Assembly (NCBI GenBank): GCA_012862575.1
Contig: BLSF01000014.1
Span: 124,001-188,000 of the forward strand
Length of the DNA: 64,000 nt
Reading direction: 5' to 3'
Source of the DNA: Parietichytrium sp. I65-24A
Taxonomy: Eukaryota; Sar; Bigyra; Thraustochytrida; Thraustochytriidae
This document shows positions 1 through 10,660 of the stretch, piece by piece. Made by a program: the position numbers and the translations under genes. Numbering within the stretch: position 1 is the stretch's first letter; each line of letters begins with the position of its first letter. The notes under the pieces were generated by a model that worked only from the letters and a program-made list of their open reading frames with translations, was not told where the DNA came from and made no database searches.

Positions 1-2693
1 GACACGTCGAGTTTGAGCAGAGAAGCTAACCCTTTGATGGAGGGTGGGATCTCCACCAGAGCATTGCGCCCGAGATTCAATACTTGCAAAGACCGCAGCC
101 CGTCCAGAGTGTTCGGTAGCCTACGTAGCTCGTTCCCGGAGAGTTCCAAAATCTCCAGGGAGCTCAAATTGCCTACTGCGCTGGGAAACTTCTGCAGACG
201 ATTCCAGGAGAGATCTAGCAGCCTGAGGTGCTGGAGCTGGCCCAACTCCTCGGGAAGCTCCGAGATTGCATTTAGTGAGAGGTCCAAAGTCTGTAGCATT
301 GCGCACCTTCCAATCTCGCTTGGAATCACAGAAAGCGAATTGCGATAGGCGATCAACTCCGTCAAATTCGTCCTCAGTTCACCAAGTTCTGGGCAAAACT
401 CTTGCAGATCATTCTCGGCCACATTCAACGAGACCAAGGACTGCAGAGTGCGGAGATCTGGGGGTAAGTGCCTCAATCGGTTGTGCAACAAGTTCAGCAA
501 TTGCAGGTTCTCGAGTCCAGCAATATCACTGGGCAATGCAGCGACACGATTATGTGAGAGCACAAGCCGGCGAAGCGATCCGCACCAGAAAAAAAGACCT
601 GCTTGAGGCAGCTTTTCGATTTTGTTCCAAGAAAAGTCCATTGTTATCATGTACGATAGCTTTTCTTGAGCCTCCTTGCCTTTGTAGACCGACTCTGGGA
701 TCTGACGGAGTCCCTGCTCGACCATTTCGATCCTGTCGTCGCCGCGCTTGGCACGTGCGTCTTTCTCTTGTTGCTGGCGAAACTCTCTCTCGGCCTTACG
801 CTCTGCGCGCTCTTTTTCCTCCCGATAGCGCAACTCTTTGTCCAGCTGCTGGCGGAGGACTTGCTCGCGCTCCTCGAGCTGCTTTCGCTGACTAGACTCC
901 ACCCGCTTCTGCCGTCTCAGCTCTTTGTCCGCCTTGGAAACCGCCACGCGTGCAGCTAAAGCCTCCCGCTTTCGAATTTTGTTTTTCTCCTTCTTCATCA
1001 CGTCGAGCTCCATACGCATATCTCTCATGTCCTGATAACACCGCTCGCATGCCTCCGTGAACTCGCGCTCTTCTTCTTCATCTTCGGTACGAACAAGTCG
1101 TTCGAGAAAATCCCTCCCCCGTTTCAAAGCCCTTCCGCTAAGCACACCTGCATCGGCCTTGGCGAACAGCTTTTCGTACTTTTGCCACTGCTTATTCTCC
1201 TCTATCTCGGCCTTCGACAGCTCGGCTGCATCATGGGCAAGATTGATCGTCCTGTTAGCTTCGCTTGTTTTGGACTCGGAGCTGGGGTTTGGTACTGGCT
1301 GACGCTTTTGAATTCCTCGCAAACGGAGCCGATAGCGTAGCTCAGCCTCCACGTCGCAGAGAGAAAGCCAGATGTCGCGGAATTCGGGGTACTCAATATG
1401 ACCAGACCGGTCTTTGTCGCTCTTGTTGAAGATTTTGGTGGCCGCTTCGCGATCGACTGCGTCCGGGGAGATTGTGCGCACCGCTTCGTAAAACTCGTGC
1501 TCATTGAGCTCACCGGACCCGTCATAGTCGAAGAGCTCAAAGGCGTCCTTGCATGTGAGGCGTGGTTTCTGTCTGAGCTGGTCGTTTATGTGGATGGCGA
1601 GTGGGAGCTCCATGAGGTCCACGACACCGCTCTTGTCCAGGTCGCACGCGGCAAAGATGCGCTGGAGCCGAGCTTCCGTGAGAAACATGCCCAGATTCTC
1701 CGTGATGGATTTGAACTCTTCAAATTCGATGGTGCCGGACCCGTCCTTGTCAAAGTACCGCAGCTTGGGCTTGAGCAGCTGGCGAATCTTCTTGAGCCCC
1801 ATCCCCGGCACCCACGTATTCAGATTCTCAATTTTGGCCTCCATCTCGGCCATCTCCTTCTTTTTCCGCTCCACCTCCTCCTTGTTCGTTTGCATGTCCT
1901 CCGGCGGGCGAAACTCGACAGAGCACAAAATCGTGGGTTGGCTTGTAATCGGATGGGATGCCGCGCGCTTGGCGATCACGAGCCCTTTCCACTCAAGAAT
2001 AGTCCTTGGCAGATCCGTGAAGATTTCCGGTAGTTGAAAGCAGCAATTCTCAAAGAAGTCATCATCTAGCCCGTCCCCATCGGCCACCATCTTGGTCCCC
2101 GAGTCGCCCAGCACCAGATCCTCGTCAAAAGCCACATTATGTGCAAAATTCCCCAGGAATACAACCGTCGCGCGCGGCTTATCCATCCTGCTCTCCAGCT
2201 CGTCTGCTTCTAGCGCTCCCATCTTGCCCGAAGGCCTGTTCTTCACCAGAAACAAGCCCAAGTCGCTCTCCATTTGCGCCAACGCATTAAGGGTCTGCCT
2301 CCCTATTCCCACGCGGAACTCTGCTCCCAACTGCACCAAGAACGCCAGCTGCCTTCCGGACCCCAGGCATTTCTCTATCGCCGCCTCTACCCTCTCCTTG
2401 TCCGCGCCGGTGTCCTCGCCGGTGTCCTCGCCAGAGTCGCCGTGGCCCTTGCCCACTCGCGCGTGCTTCAGCGCGGGCTGCGGCTTGAGCACTCCCGCTC
2501 TGCGCACGGTGGGGCGCAAGCTCAGCGCCACAGATCTGCGTCTGCCCCCCGCAGCAGCAGAAGAAGAAGAGTTGGGGGAGGAGGAGGAAGAGGGGTCCGC
2601 GCGGACAGCGCGCTGTACGCGCGGGGGACCGCCGCACAGGACCCGGCGTCGCTCCTCCTCAGGCGTGCCTACCACCACCGGGCCGGAGGACAT
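1..2693 (-). CDS. EF-hand / leucine-rich repeat protein, 3' part missing
   Basis: The frame is open from the ATG at 2691-2693 to the left edge (about 897 codons), so the C-terminus lies outside the window. Residues 1-110 are low complexity (Ser, Pro, Glu/Asp). Four EF-hand-like motifs follow from about residue 313; the clearest loops read DKDGSGTIEFEE and DYDGSGELNEHE, while the second (DLDKSG) and fourth (NKSDKDRSGH) are weaker. A long Glu/Lys/Arg-rich coiled coil spans about 470-650. From about 656 on there are LRRs of roughly 23 residues with an LxxLxLSxNxLxxLP signature, as in Ras-group or SHOC2-like LRR proteins. What is seen is a Ca2+-binding module plus an LRR protein-binding surface. 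A role as a Ca2+-regulated scaffold is inference. It is divergently oriented from the BK-type channel gene. I do not recognise a named orthologue. Confidence 0.85.
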   Translation of the reverse strand, partial: MSSGPVVVGTPEEERRRVLCGGPPRVQRAVRADPSSSSSPNSSSSAAAGGRRRSVALSLRPTVRRAGVLKPQPALKHARVGKGHGDSGEDTGEDTGADKERVEAAIEKCLGSGRQLAFLVQLGAEFRVGIGRQTLNALAQMESDLGLFLVKNRPSGKMGALEADELESRMDKPRATVVFLGNFAHNVAFDEDLVLGDSGTKMVADGDGLDDDFFENCCFQLPEIFTDLPRTILEWKGLVIAKRAASHPITSQPTILCSVEFRPPEDMQTNKEEVERKKKEMAEMEAKIENLNTWVPGMGLKKIRQLLKPKLRYFDKDGSGTIEFEEFKSITENLGMFLTEARLQRIFAACDLDKSGVVDLMELPLAIHINDQLRQKPRLTCKDAFELFDYDGSGELNEHEFYEAVRTISPDAVDREAATKIFNKSDKDRSGHIEYPEFRDIWLSLCDVEAELRYRLRLRGIQKRQPVPNPSSESKTSEANRTINLAHDAAELSKAEIEENKQWQKYEKLFAKADAGVLSGRALKRGRDFLERLVRTEDEEEEREFTEACERCYQDMRDMRMELDVMKKEKNKIRKREALAARVAVSKADKELRRQKRVESSQRKQLEEREQVLRQQLDKELRYREEKERAERKAEREFRQQQEKDARAKRGDDRIEMVEQGLRQIPESVYKGKEAQEKLSYMITMDFSWNKIEKLPQAGLFFWCGSLRRLVLSHNRVAALPSDIAGLENLQLLNLLHNRLRHLPPDLRTLQSLVSLNVAENDLQEFCPELGELRTNLTELIAYRNSLSVIPSEIGRCAMLQTLDLSLNAISELPEELGQLQHLRLLDLSWNRLQKFPSAVGNLSSLEILELSGNELRRLPNTLDGLRSLQVLNLGRNALVEIPPSIKGLASLLKLDV

Positions 2694-3789
2694 GGCGTTG
2701 TGTGTTTTTGGACCTTGGATGGACCAGGACGGAGGGGGGGTACGCGCCGCGGACTCTTGGGCGTTACGCAAAGGGTGCGCGCGCGCGCGCTGGGTCCGGT
2801 TTGCCCTGCCTCTGGGCACCCTTTCCCCTCTCTCTTTCTCCCTCTCTTTTCCGCGCGCTCTCCCTCTCAAGATTAAAAGAGTTTGGAGAGTTTGGAGAAA
2901 CTTTTGCAAAATTTGCGATTGGAAAAATGCGGAATTCTAGCGAGGACTATGCGAATACTAGTGGTGCGGCTGTTACCGGAGCCGGCAAGTTTGTGAACGA
3001 GAAATGCGTGCCATTGATGGAACTCGCAGAAGAGGTCAGATTCGCTGGAGCTCTGACAAGGCTTGGAAAGCCACAGCTGTTTTAACTAAGATTTGGTTCT
3101 CTTGGAAAGAGTGGAATTCGTTTTGAAAATGAAATGGCGGAAAAGTCGATGGGTTCCTTGTGAAGGATTTGAATCCATCCATCTATCCATCTTCGATTCC
3201 ATCGCACTGCATTGCCCACTGGCGAAACTACGCACTCTTACCAGCTGGCTACCCCAAACTGGTGCTAACGGCTAGATGTGGCGGACCTTCGCACAAGACA
3301 TGTCCGTGTGAAGTTCGCTGGATTTGTTAGTCAACACGTCCGGTATTCTGACATTATTTACACAGAGACATTTGTTCCCGGGGTCGCTGTCGCGAGCTAG
3401 CCCGGGAGTAGTGTGATGTTTGGAAAGTGTCCTCGGAGCCAAAGAGAACAAACATTTTCAGTGACAAAGTGTCCTCACAGAGTACTGAGAACGGCCATGA
3501 GCAGAGAGAGGTCCTTCACCCAGGCATAGGCGCGGAGTGGGCCAGCTCTGTGGAGTGAGAAACCTTTTTCATTGAGACACACATCCTTGAGTCTAGCTCG
3601 TGACAGAGAGCAAGGAAGAAAAAAGCCAACAGACGACGGCATTGCCACAGTCCACCATCACCATCACCATCACCGCTTTGCAGAAGTGCTTTAGTTTGCG
3701 CGCAGCACAAGTTATTTCAGGGGCACCAGAAGCCAACTGTGTGGCATTGAGTCAAGGTGGCCGACCGAGGTAAAAAACGTCACAACAGA
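2694..3789. other. Intergenic, divergent promoter region
   Basis: This 1.1-kb stretch separates two divergent genes and must hold both promoters. It contains an alternating GC tract near 2776-2791 and a CACCAT-type microsatellite at about 3651-3674, probably inside the 5' untranslated region of the channel gene. Short ORFs here show no recognisable protein. Confidence 0.6.
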
Positions 3790-6700
3790 ATGGGATCAAT
3801 GAAGAAGACCAGGCAGCAGCGGTTGAGCTCAAGCCGGCCAGAAGATTCGGCGCGGAGAAGTTCGTTGACGAGTTCTCTGCGCAAACTTTCAGCTCTCCGG
3901 CTTAAAGGTTCAGAGCTGGAGGTGCTCAAGCCGAAAAAGTCGAGGTTGGTGCAGCTGATAGAGACATCGGGGAATCTGCTGCGTACAGTGAGACTTCTAC
4001 TTTTTGGCGGAGCGAAGAGAAGGGCAGCCTCATTAGGCGCTGTCGTGGGACTTTTATCGTGCTCGCTCTATCTTGTAGAGCAGGCGGACACCAAGTCGGG
4101 CAACTATTTTCTGCAGTACTTCACATTGTATGCTGCAGCAAGTGTATATTCTTCGGTTGAGTACATTCAGCTGTGCGTCGCACACGCGTGGTACGCATCG
4201 TACCTCTTTAGTGTCACAGGAATTGTAGACTTCCTCTCCTCTCTTCCTACCTTGCTCCTTGTCGTTTTGATAGCAGGCAATCAGCAGTACTATTGCACAG
4301 AGTGCACAAGCTTTTCTCTTCAGGCTTTGCGAGTCTTGACGACTCTACGGAGTTTTCATCTCCTTCGTGTGCAGATTCTGATTCCCTCGGAGGGGTTCAA
4401 GAAAGCATACGTGTTTGTTGTACAGATCAGCGGCATCCTATTTGTGTTTTCCGCGTATTTGTGCGTTCTCGAGGACGTGTCCTTCTTCAACAGCGTTTAC
4501 TTCGGAGTCATCAGCATCACGACCGTCGGGTTTGGAGACCTGGGAATTGAGCAGACCCTATCAAAACTTGCTGTGCTTACCCTAGTTCTTTCCATGATGA
4601 TTATCATTCCCATGTCTTCTCAAAGCTTGGGGGACCACTCCTCCGGCGAAGGGGAAGGGATGCAACAAAACACGCAAGCCGTTTCCAAGATTTCGTCCAA
4701 CCACATACTTATCACTGGGCCGATAAAGAGCGGAATCTTGATGTTTTTTGAGGAGTATTTCCACTCGGATCACGGCGTCTTACAGCGGCCAAAGATTGTG
4801 GTCGTGTCCTCAAGCACCTCTATCACGCTTGCGATGAATCTAACGATGTTCAATCGACACCGCGCCCATCACTTGATGTACATAGATGGTCAACCGACTG
4901 ATATTCGCGCACTCGAGAGGGGGGGGTTAGACAGGGCCAGAAAGGTCTTCATCTTGGGAGAGAGCCACTCACTCCGCCCGTTCGAAGATGACCAAACGAC
5001 TATATTGACAAGTCTTGGAGTGATTCGCCGCAAAATTGCCTTGTCTTCGATAAACACCGCGTACGCGAGTAACAAGCGGCAATCGGCTCGGAATCTACTC
5101 GAGCGGAGCAGTCAGCTCTACATTAAACTATTGCTGACACGAAGCAAGAAAATGCTCTATCACATGCTCTTGGAGAACCAGACATCGAGCGTTCGGCGCA
5201 ACGTACACGTTTTATGCGCGGAGGAAGCCAAGCTCCAACTCTTTGCAAAATCATGCATGTGCCCTGGGTTCTCTACCTTTGTCAGCAATCTTCTTATGTC
5301 CACCAAGGCCTCCAGCACTGACGCGGATGTTGCTGACAAAGCTGTGATTGAGGAGGAGAAGCTCGGAAGTCGTGGGTTGCTTAACATAGACGGAGGAGCA
5401 AGTCCGACGGAGACGGCTCTCTTCATGTCCTGGGAGGACGAGTACCAGCAAGGCGCATGCTACGAGATTTACAAAACCAAACTTGGGGAGTGCTTCAAAG
5501 GCATGGTGTTTAGCGTGATGTCAAACATCCTTTACCAAGAAGCTGGCGTGATCGTTTTCGCGATCGCACTAAGGCTTCCAAACCAAGACGAAGACCAAAT
5601 CTTTCTGAACCCGGGGGATTTCATTATCCCCAACCCAACCAAATTTCGGATTCATGTGTACTCAATCGCAAAGGACAGGCAGCAAGCTGAGATAACAAAC
5701 ATTAAAAATACAACAGTGCTGGCAACCAAAAAGAACAGGCTGTTTGGGCCTTCTTCAACGACAGGATCGCGGTCTTCGATGGCAAGCAAGCTTTTTTCTA
5801 GTAAGAAGTCCATCCTGCAAACAAATAGGTCGGTTTACTCCAGCGAGGCTGGGTCGCAGGTCGTAACCTCACGAAGTACGGCCTCCGCCTCAGCCCGCAA
5901 GTCGTCATTGCGCTCCACTTTGGCTCGAACGACCTTTCGTTTTGGAGGAAGGAGGAACTCGCGAAAGTACTCCTCCTTGTCAATAGCGAGCATGCCAATG
6001 CAGCGCCGGCTGTCCAGGGAGAACTCTGCAAACGGGGGCGGAAACGGTTTGGTCTCGCTCGGGCCCAAGGCTGGAAGTCTGCCAACCTATAACCAGGGTC
6101 GCTCACTCGCGGCGAAGGCTGTAGCTGGAAGCCGCGAGTATGATGTAGGGGCTTACTCGTCTGGTGAAGAGAGCGCACCATCGAGTGAATTCTCTGGATC
6201 GAGCTTGTATGGATCTAACATGTATGGAGGCGGCAGAACCCCAGTCAACGGGTCGCTGTCATACGCTCCCGACGGAGGTCTCGGTTCCACCAAGTACAAA
6301 GTTTCCACAACGTTTCCTGATGGATCGTCGGAGTATTCGCATGGCGGGGCGAGTTCCTCGCCGAAGTCAAATGTGTCCAACCAGTCGCCTGGGGTGGCCC
6401 CAAGCCCTAAGAACCGCAACGCAAGTTTGAGCGCTCAGAATAAAGCGGACGCGTTTGACTCTGCAAATCGAACAGGGGCGAAAAGTCCACCTGCAAGGAC
6501 CGAGACGAAAGCGAGTCTACTCAAAAAATCCTTTGCGAATAAATTTTCAAATACAAAGCGCAGCATCTTCGCCTCTCGTACGTCCAAAAAGTTTGCGGAA
6601 GATCTTGAGAGGCAAACTGCAGACGCTGTCAGAGCCAAGGTGATCCAGTACAACCGCTTGACGAAGGGGGTCTTCTACGAAGAAGAAGACGGCTTCTTCT

Positions 6701-8502
6701 CTCGACTGTCGAGCACGGATACCGAAACTTCTCTGGAGTCAAAAGAAGGTTTACTGGCCTTTCCTGAACATGAAGCCGTGGAGGAGAAGAATGACGAAGA
6801 GGTAGCGGAGGGCACTGACGATACCAAAATTGTTCCTGCGAGATACTCCAGAGTAGTCGGGGGTCGAGGCTCACTGAAAGACAAATTAGACGCCAAAGCG
6901 CAACTGTCTGCCCTCATTGCGCTGAAAAGGAGTGGGAGCCAGTATTTATCTCGAACAAAAAGTGGGAGTGTGATGCGTGCGCATCAAGGGGGGCCGATCA
7001 AGCGTGACTGTGGAGACAAAATGTGGAATTTGTTTGGCGCAGGCTCAACGTACATGTACAATAAGTATATTCTACGAACCAAGCCGTGTTTGCAGAGCGA
7101 CGTAACAGTTAAAACTTCTCTCTTGGAGAACTTCCCCGCGGTTCGAAATCACGTCATCATTTTAGCAGGCGAGCTTGACCTGACGGAGTTTTTCACTCCG
7201 CTACGCGAGCGAACGTGTGGTGGTATTGTTCCCGTTGTGATTCTGACAAGAAAGCCAATGGAGGATTTTGTCTGGGAGCGCATTTCGTACTTCCCGGGAG
7301 TCTACGTTTGCATAGGGAGAGAGACCGCACCGGAAACTTGGAGAAAGGCAGGAATCAAATACGCTGCGAGGGTTGTCCTTGCCGACATCCCATTGTCCAA
7401 CGATATTCACGACAGCACAACCGAGGCACGATACTCACTCAGCAGTTCCAGCCTCGATGAGGAGGAATCTTTGGACGAGTTACGAAGAGAGCATTCCGAT
7501 CCTGATTTGGGTGACCCGAATGAGCCAGGCGGCAAGTCGGACTCAAGTTCGCTGTATCAAGATAGGGACGGTGACACAATTTGCTTGTACAATCTCATCC
7601 AGCGCGAAAACAAAGACGTGCATATATATTGCGAAATGGAGCGCCGTGAGAATATCAGCTTGCTGAACGGCCGGCAGTCCGTCAAGGGTGAGATTCAAGC
7701 GTTCATGGCACCAGCGTTTGCTTCGGGAAACGTGTTTCTGAGCACGATTTTTGACAGTGTCATGGCTCAAGTGCAGTACAACGAAAATATTCTTACTATT
7801 CTTAAGCTCCTGCTGAACTCTTCCGAGGAGCCGGAGAAGAAGGAGACTTTTGCGAAGCGATGCGGTATCACCCCGTCCTCGTTTTTTGCGCTGGACGTCA
7901 CGAGCAAAATCGCCGAGGTGAGATTCGGGGAAGCTTTTCAAATCCTTGCAGAGGCAGGCATCGTTGTTTTGGCGATCCGGAGAGGGGTTCAACAGCGTAC
8001 AAAGTTGGGGCAGATGGGAAACAGGCACCCCTATGTGGTGACCAACCCGCCCAAGCAAACGAGGATGTATTTGAACGACTCGTTATTCTGTCTTTGTCAG
8101 TCAAGCCCCAACCTAACTTTGGACATTCCGAAACTCGGCATTTTTGCCACACGTGAAGTCACAGTGAACTCGAGCCCACTTGCTCGACGAAACTCAAGAA
8201 AAGTCAACATGAGCGACTTTATTTCTGAAGCCGTTTTGAGCAAGTCCAAGCCAACAATCAGGCGCAGCAGTTCAGAGATTGCAGAAGGGTACATCGCGAA
8301 AGTTGAGGCTGCCGCCGCTGCTGCTCATAGAGCATCGCAAATTTCTGACGAACTCGAGAAGACGCTTTCGAGACTCTCACGGGTGGACAAACGAACGGTC
8401 CAAAAGTTCCGAGATGGCTTCAGGTCCAAACTGAACACCACAAGACAGTTGGTGCAAATGCTCGACGAGTGCATATCTATTTCCCAGGATAGCTCGGCAT
8501 GA
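3790..8502 (+). CDS. BK/Slo-type potassium channel with two RCK domains
   Basis: The product has 1570 residues from the ATG at 3790; an in-frame GTG at 3757 is ignored. Six hydrophobic segments lie between about 88 and 295. The fourth is Arg-spaced (LRVLTTLRSFHLLR) and so could sense voltage. The pore carries the K+ selectivity signature TVGFGD at 245-250. A first RCK-like nucleotide-fold domain begins near 304 (NHILITGPIK) and a second near 1120 (NHVIILAGELD), the arrangement of Slo/BK and Na+-activated Slo2 channels. The product should be a membrane K+ channel gated by cytosolic ligand, possibly Ca2+. A basic, Ser-rich linker of roughly 450 residues separates the RCK domains, longer than in animal BK. 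No classical acidic calcium bowl was found with confidence, so the activating ion is unknown. Single exon. Confidence 0.88.
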   Translation: MGSMKKTRQQRLSSSRPEDSARRSSLTSSLRKLSALRLKGSELEVLKPKKSRLVQLIETSGNLLRTVRLLLFGGAKRRAASLGAVVGLLSCSLYLVEQADTKSGNYFLQYFTLYAAASVYSSVEYIQLCVAHAWYASYLFSVTGIVDFLSSLPTLLLVVLIAGNQQYYCTECTSFSLQALRVLTTLRSFHLLRVQILIPSEGFKKAYVFVVQISGILFVFSAYLCVLEDVSFFNSVYFGVISITTVGFGDLGIEQTLSKLAVLTLVLSMMIIIPMSSQSLGDHSSGEGEGMQQNTQAVSKISSNHILITGPIKSGILMFFEEYFHSDHGVLQRPKIVVVSSSTSITLAMNLTMFNRHRAHHLMYIDGQPTDIRALERGGLDRARKVFILGESHSLRPFEDDQTTILTSLGVIRRKIALSSINTAYASNKRQSARNLLERSSQLYIKLLLTRSKKMLYHMLLENQTSSVRRNVHVLCAEEAKLQLFAKSCMCPGFSTFVSNLLMSTKASSTDADVADKAVIEEEKLGSRGLLNIDGGASPTETALFMSWEDEYQQGACYEIYKTKLGECFKGMVFSVMSNILYQEAGVIVFAIALRLPNQDEDQIFLNPGDFIIPNPTKFRIHVYSIAKDRQQAEITNIKNTTVLATKKNRLFGPSSTTGSRSSMASKLFSSKKSILQTNRSVYSSEAGSQVVTSRSTASASARKSSLRSTLARTTFRFGGRRNSRKYSSLSIASMPMQRRLSRENSANGGGNGLVSLGPKAGSLPTYNQGRSLAAKAVAGSREYDVGAYSSGEESAPSSEFSGSSLYGSNMYGGGRTPVNGSLSYAPDGGLGSTKYKVSTTFPDGSSEYSHGGASSSPKSNVSNQSPGVAPSPKNRNASLSAQNKADAFDSANRTGAKSPPARTETKASLLKKSFANKFSNTKRSIFASRTSKKFAEDLERQTADAVRAKVIQYNRLTKGVFYEEEDGFFSRLSSTDTETSLESKEGLLAFPEHEAVEEKNDEEVAEGTDDTKIVPARYSRVVGGRGSLKDKLDAKAQLSALIALKRSGSQYLSRTKSGSVMRAHQGGPIKRDCGDKMWNLFGAGSTYMYNKYILRTKPCLQSDVTVKTSLLENFPAVRNHVIILAGELDLTEFFTPLRERTCGGIVPVVILTRKPMEDFVWERISYFPGVYVCIGRETAPETWRKAGIKYAARVVLADIPLSNDIHDSTTEARYSLSSSSLDEEESLDELRREHSDPDLGDPNEPGGKSDSSSLYQDRDGDTICLYNLIQRENKDVHIYCEMERRENISLLNGRQSVKGEIQAFMAPAFASGNVFLSTIFDSVMAQVQYNENILTILKLLLNSSEEPEKKETFAKRCGITPSSFFALDVTSKIAEVRFGEAFQILAEAGIVVLAIRRGVQQRTKLGQMGNRHPYVVTNPPKQTRMYLNDSLFCLCQSSPNLTLDIPKLGIFATREVTVNSSPLARRNSRKVNMSDFISEAVLSKSKPTIRRSSSEIAEGYIAKVEAAAAAAHRASQISDELEKTLSRLSRVDKRTVQKFRDGFRSKLNTTRQLVQMLDECISISQDSSA

Positions 8503-8856
8503 TCGGTCAAGGGCTATTTTTTTCTAATCCTGTAAAGAAAAAGCAAATAGGTTTTGCGCCGCGACGCAAGTTGCATTTCCTCACGTACGTTTTCCTTCGT
8601 CTTCGTGGTGTGCTAGCTAGTAGATACTTCCTGTCAATGTTGAATCCCATACTCTTGGCCAATGCACCAGCAGCACACAGGTTAAAATTCAGAAAAGCCG
8701 CGAACGACATTTAAGCGAGGACCGTTTCTTCAATTTATTTTCCAATCTGATAGAGAGATGCAAAGGAGTGTTAAAAAATATTTCATCTGATTTCTGTGCC
8801 CCAAAAAAGGAAAGAAATCAAATCGCAAAATAAACAAGAATGTAATGTGAGAAGGA
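8503..8856. other. Intergenic between convergent 3' ends
   Basis: A 354-bp AT-rich stretch between the stop codons of the channel and the CAX antiporter. It presumably holds both 3' untranslated regions and polyadenylation signals (for example AATAAA-like tracts near 8828). No coding signal is seen. Confidence 0.6.
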
Positions 8857-10512
8857 TCATGCTGCTTCCCAGCAACATGGCTCGCCACAGACACATGCCG
8901 GTGTCAGAGCTGCTGACTGTGGTGCCTCTTTACGATAGTAGTACGCCAAAGCGATGATAAAATATGAGATAATGAGCATAATACCTTCCAGCCAAGTGCT
9001 GGTTCCTTGCCTCACAGTGGAGGTGACTACAAGGACGCTGATAACAAGGACCACGGTTTCAAACGGATGAAAGTCCAATGTCAAAGGCTTGTCCATCAAC
9101 CACCCCACTAGACACAACGCAGGCACCACGCAGAGAGCAATTTGGATGGAGGAACCAAGCGCCACCCCAAGTGCAAGATCCATTTTCCCTTTAATGGCCA
9201 CCGTGATTGCCGTTGCGTGTTCAGCAGCGTTTCCAATAATTGGCAAAAGAACAAGACCTATAAAGACCTCGCTAAGGCCCCACGACCGTGAGACATCTTC
9301 AAGAGAGCCAACAAGCAGTTCTGAGCACCATGCAACGAGCAAAGTGGTGATAACCAGCATTACAGTTGCAGCGCGAAATGTCATCGAGGGTTCTTCGTCT
9401 TCATCGTCCTCGCTCTCTGTAGTAAACGAAGATGTTTTGGTCAGAGCTGACCGCGCAGATGGTGGGCCGCCGTTGCGGCCAGTGAGCTCTTCAACACCGC
9501 CGTCCTGGAGAGATGATTGCGCCTCTGAGATTGCCGAGGAATCGCCGTAATGATGTTCCGCTGCTGCGGGGTCCATCAGATGTGTGTGCGTCTTTAACTG
9601 GAAGAGAAGCAACATGCCATAGAGGAAGAAAAGAAGGAGTGCTGTGTAGTGCGACAAGTCAACAACGTTCTCGATGTGACACGGGACCCTGCAGTCGCTC
9701 GTGACCGTAGAGACAAAGGCGGCAGGTATACTCAGACCAAGTACGGCCATAAGGAGAAGAGAGCTATCGATGGCTGCAATGTGGCTGTTGAAGTGTTGCT
9801 CGCTATGATACATCCCGCCGAACAGGAAGCAGCAGCCTGTTACCAAAAGCTCGTTGCTAAGAACAGATCCGAGAAGGGAGACTTGAACAACTCGCAACAA
9901 CCCTCTCTGAATAGCAAACATTGAGATGATCATTTCCGTAGCATTGCCGAGCGTAGCATTGAGTAGCCCCCCAATGGTGTCGTTGGTATACAGGGCAATC
10001 TCTTCCGTGAAGTCTCCGAGCAGCTGTGCTAGAGGAAGGATGGCAAGAAAATTAAGGACGAAAATAGCAGAATCTCCCCAGTTAAGCCACTCTGCCATTG
10101 CGCCAAAAGGTATGAGCGCCAGGAATATACAGACTTTGTTGCCGAATACGTATCCGCGTATTGCTCTGAGGTCGGTCTGAAATGTTTTCTCGTCAATTAG
10201 CTCCACGCTCAGCTCATCCTCTCCCAGTTGTCCTGGCGCGCGACCGGAGGACGGGAAGCTACCGTAAGAACCTCCATTGAGTAAACTGCCGCCAGTCGAC
10301 TGATCCACCCATGATACTCTTCGCTGCTGCGGGGTCCCATGTTTTGCCCTCCGAGCGCGCATACGCACATTCAACAAGCTCTTAAATTTGAGTGCCCCAT
10401 ACAAAGCTGCGTTCCCTTCGCATCTTCCCGTCGAACTCTGCCGTCTTTGCGACGAGTTATTCGACACCCTCGAAGGAATGCGCAGAACCAAGTCTGGTTT
10501 ACCGTTCTCCAT
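8857..10512 (-). CDS. CAX-type Ca2+ (cation)/H+ antiporter
   Basis: The product has 551 residues from an ATG, in a single exon. An N-terminal cytosolic region of about 120 residues, rich in Ser/Arg, precedes about eleven hydrophobic helices. Both diagnostic cation-exchanger repeats are present: GNATEM near residue 192 and GNAAEH near 427, each with the Glu used for ion exchange. A Ser/Glu-rich, highly acidic loop (about 330-375) divides the two halves, as in the VCX1/CAX family. The family uses a proton gradient, usually vacuolar, to drive Ca2+ or Mn2+ out of the cytosol. The vacuolar location here is inferred from the family. It is convergent with the BK-like channel, so two calcium/ion-homeostasis genes are adjacent. 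The C-terminus ends in several Cys (CVCGEPCCW). Confidence 0.92.
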   Translation of the reverse strand: MENGKPDLVLRIPSRVSNNSSQRRQSSTGRCEGNAALYGALKFKSLLNVRMRARRAKHGTPQQRRVSWVDQSTGGSLLNGGSYGSFPSSGRAPGQLGEDELSVELIDEKTFQTDLRAIRGYVFGNKVCIFLALIPFGAMAEWLNWGDSAIFVLNFLAILPLAQLLGDFTEEIALYTNDTIGGLLNATLGNATEMIISMFAIQRGLLRVVQVSLLGSVLSNELLVTGCCFLFGGMYHSEQHFNSHIAAIDSSLLLMAVLGLSIPAAFVSTVTSDCRVPCHIENVVDLSHYTALLLFFLYGMLLLFQLKTHTHLMDPAAAEHHYGDSSAISEAQSSLQDGGVEELTGRNGGPPSARSALTKTSSFTTESEDDEDEEPSMTFRAATVMLVITTLLVAWCSELLVGSLEDVSRSWGLSEVFIGLVLLPIIGNAAEHATAITVAIKGKMDLALGVALGSSIQIALCVVPALCLVGWLMDKPLTLDFHPFETVVLVISVLVVTSTVRQGTSTWLEGIMLIISYFIIALAYYYRKEAPQSAALTPACVCGEPCCWEAA

Positions 10513-10660
10513 CCTCTCGATTCTTCCTGCTGCTTCCCACCTCTTTCCTCCACTTCTCTAGTTCAATCAAAGCCCAGAAATACCAGAAATCCAGTTTTTT
10601 TTGCACGCCCCCGTTTCTTCCTAAAGCCCCTGCCCGCCAGCGAAGTTCTAATCACAAAAT

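Noticed and set aside
3651-3674. CACCATCACCAT tract that could encode a His tag
   Set aside because: A natural microsatellite in a probable 5' untranslated region. There is no vector sequence around it and it is not in the channel's coding frame.
7543-8058. 171-codon minus-strand frame within the channel gene
   Set aside because: Shadow of the RCK2-encoding strand.
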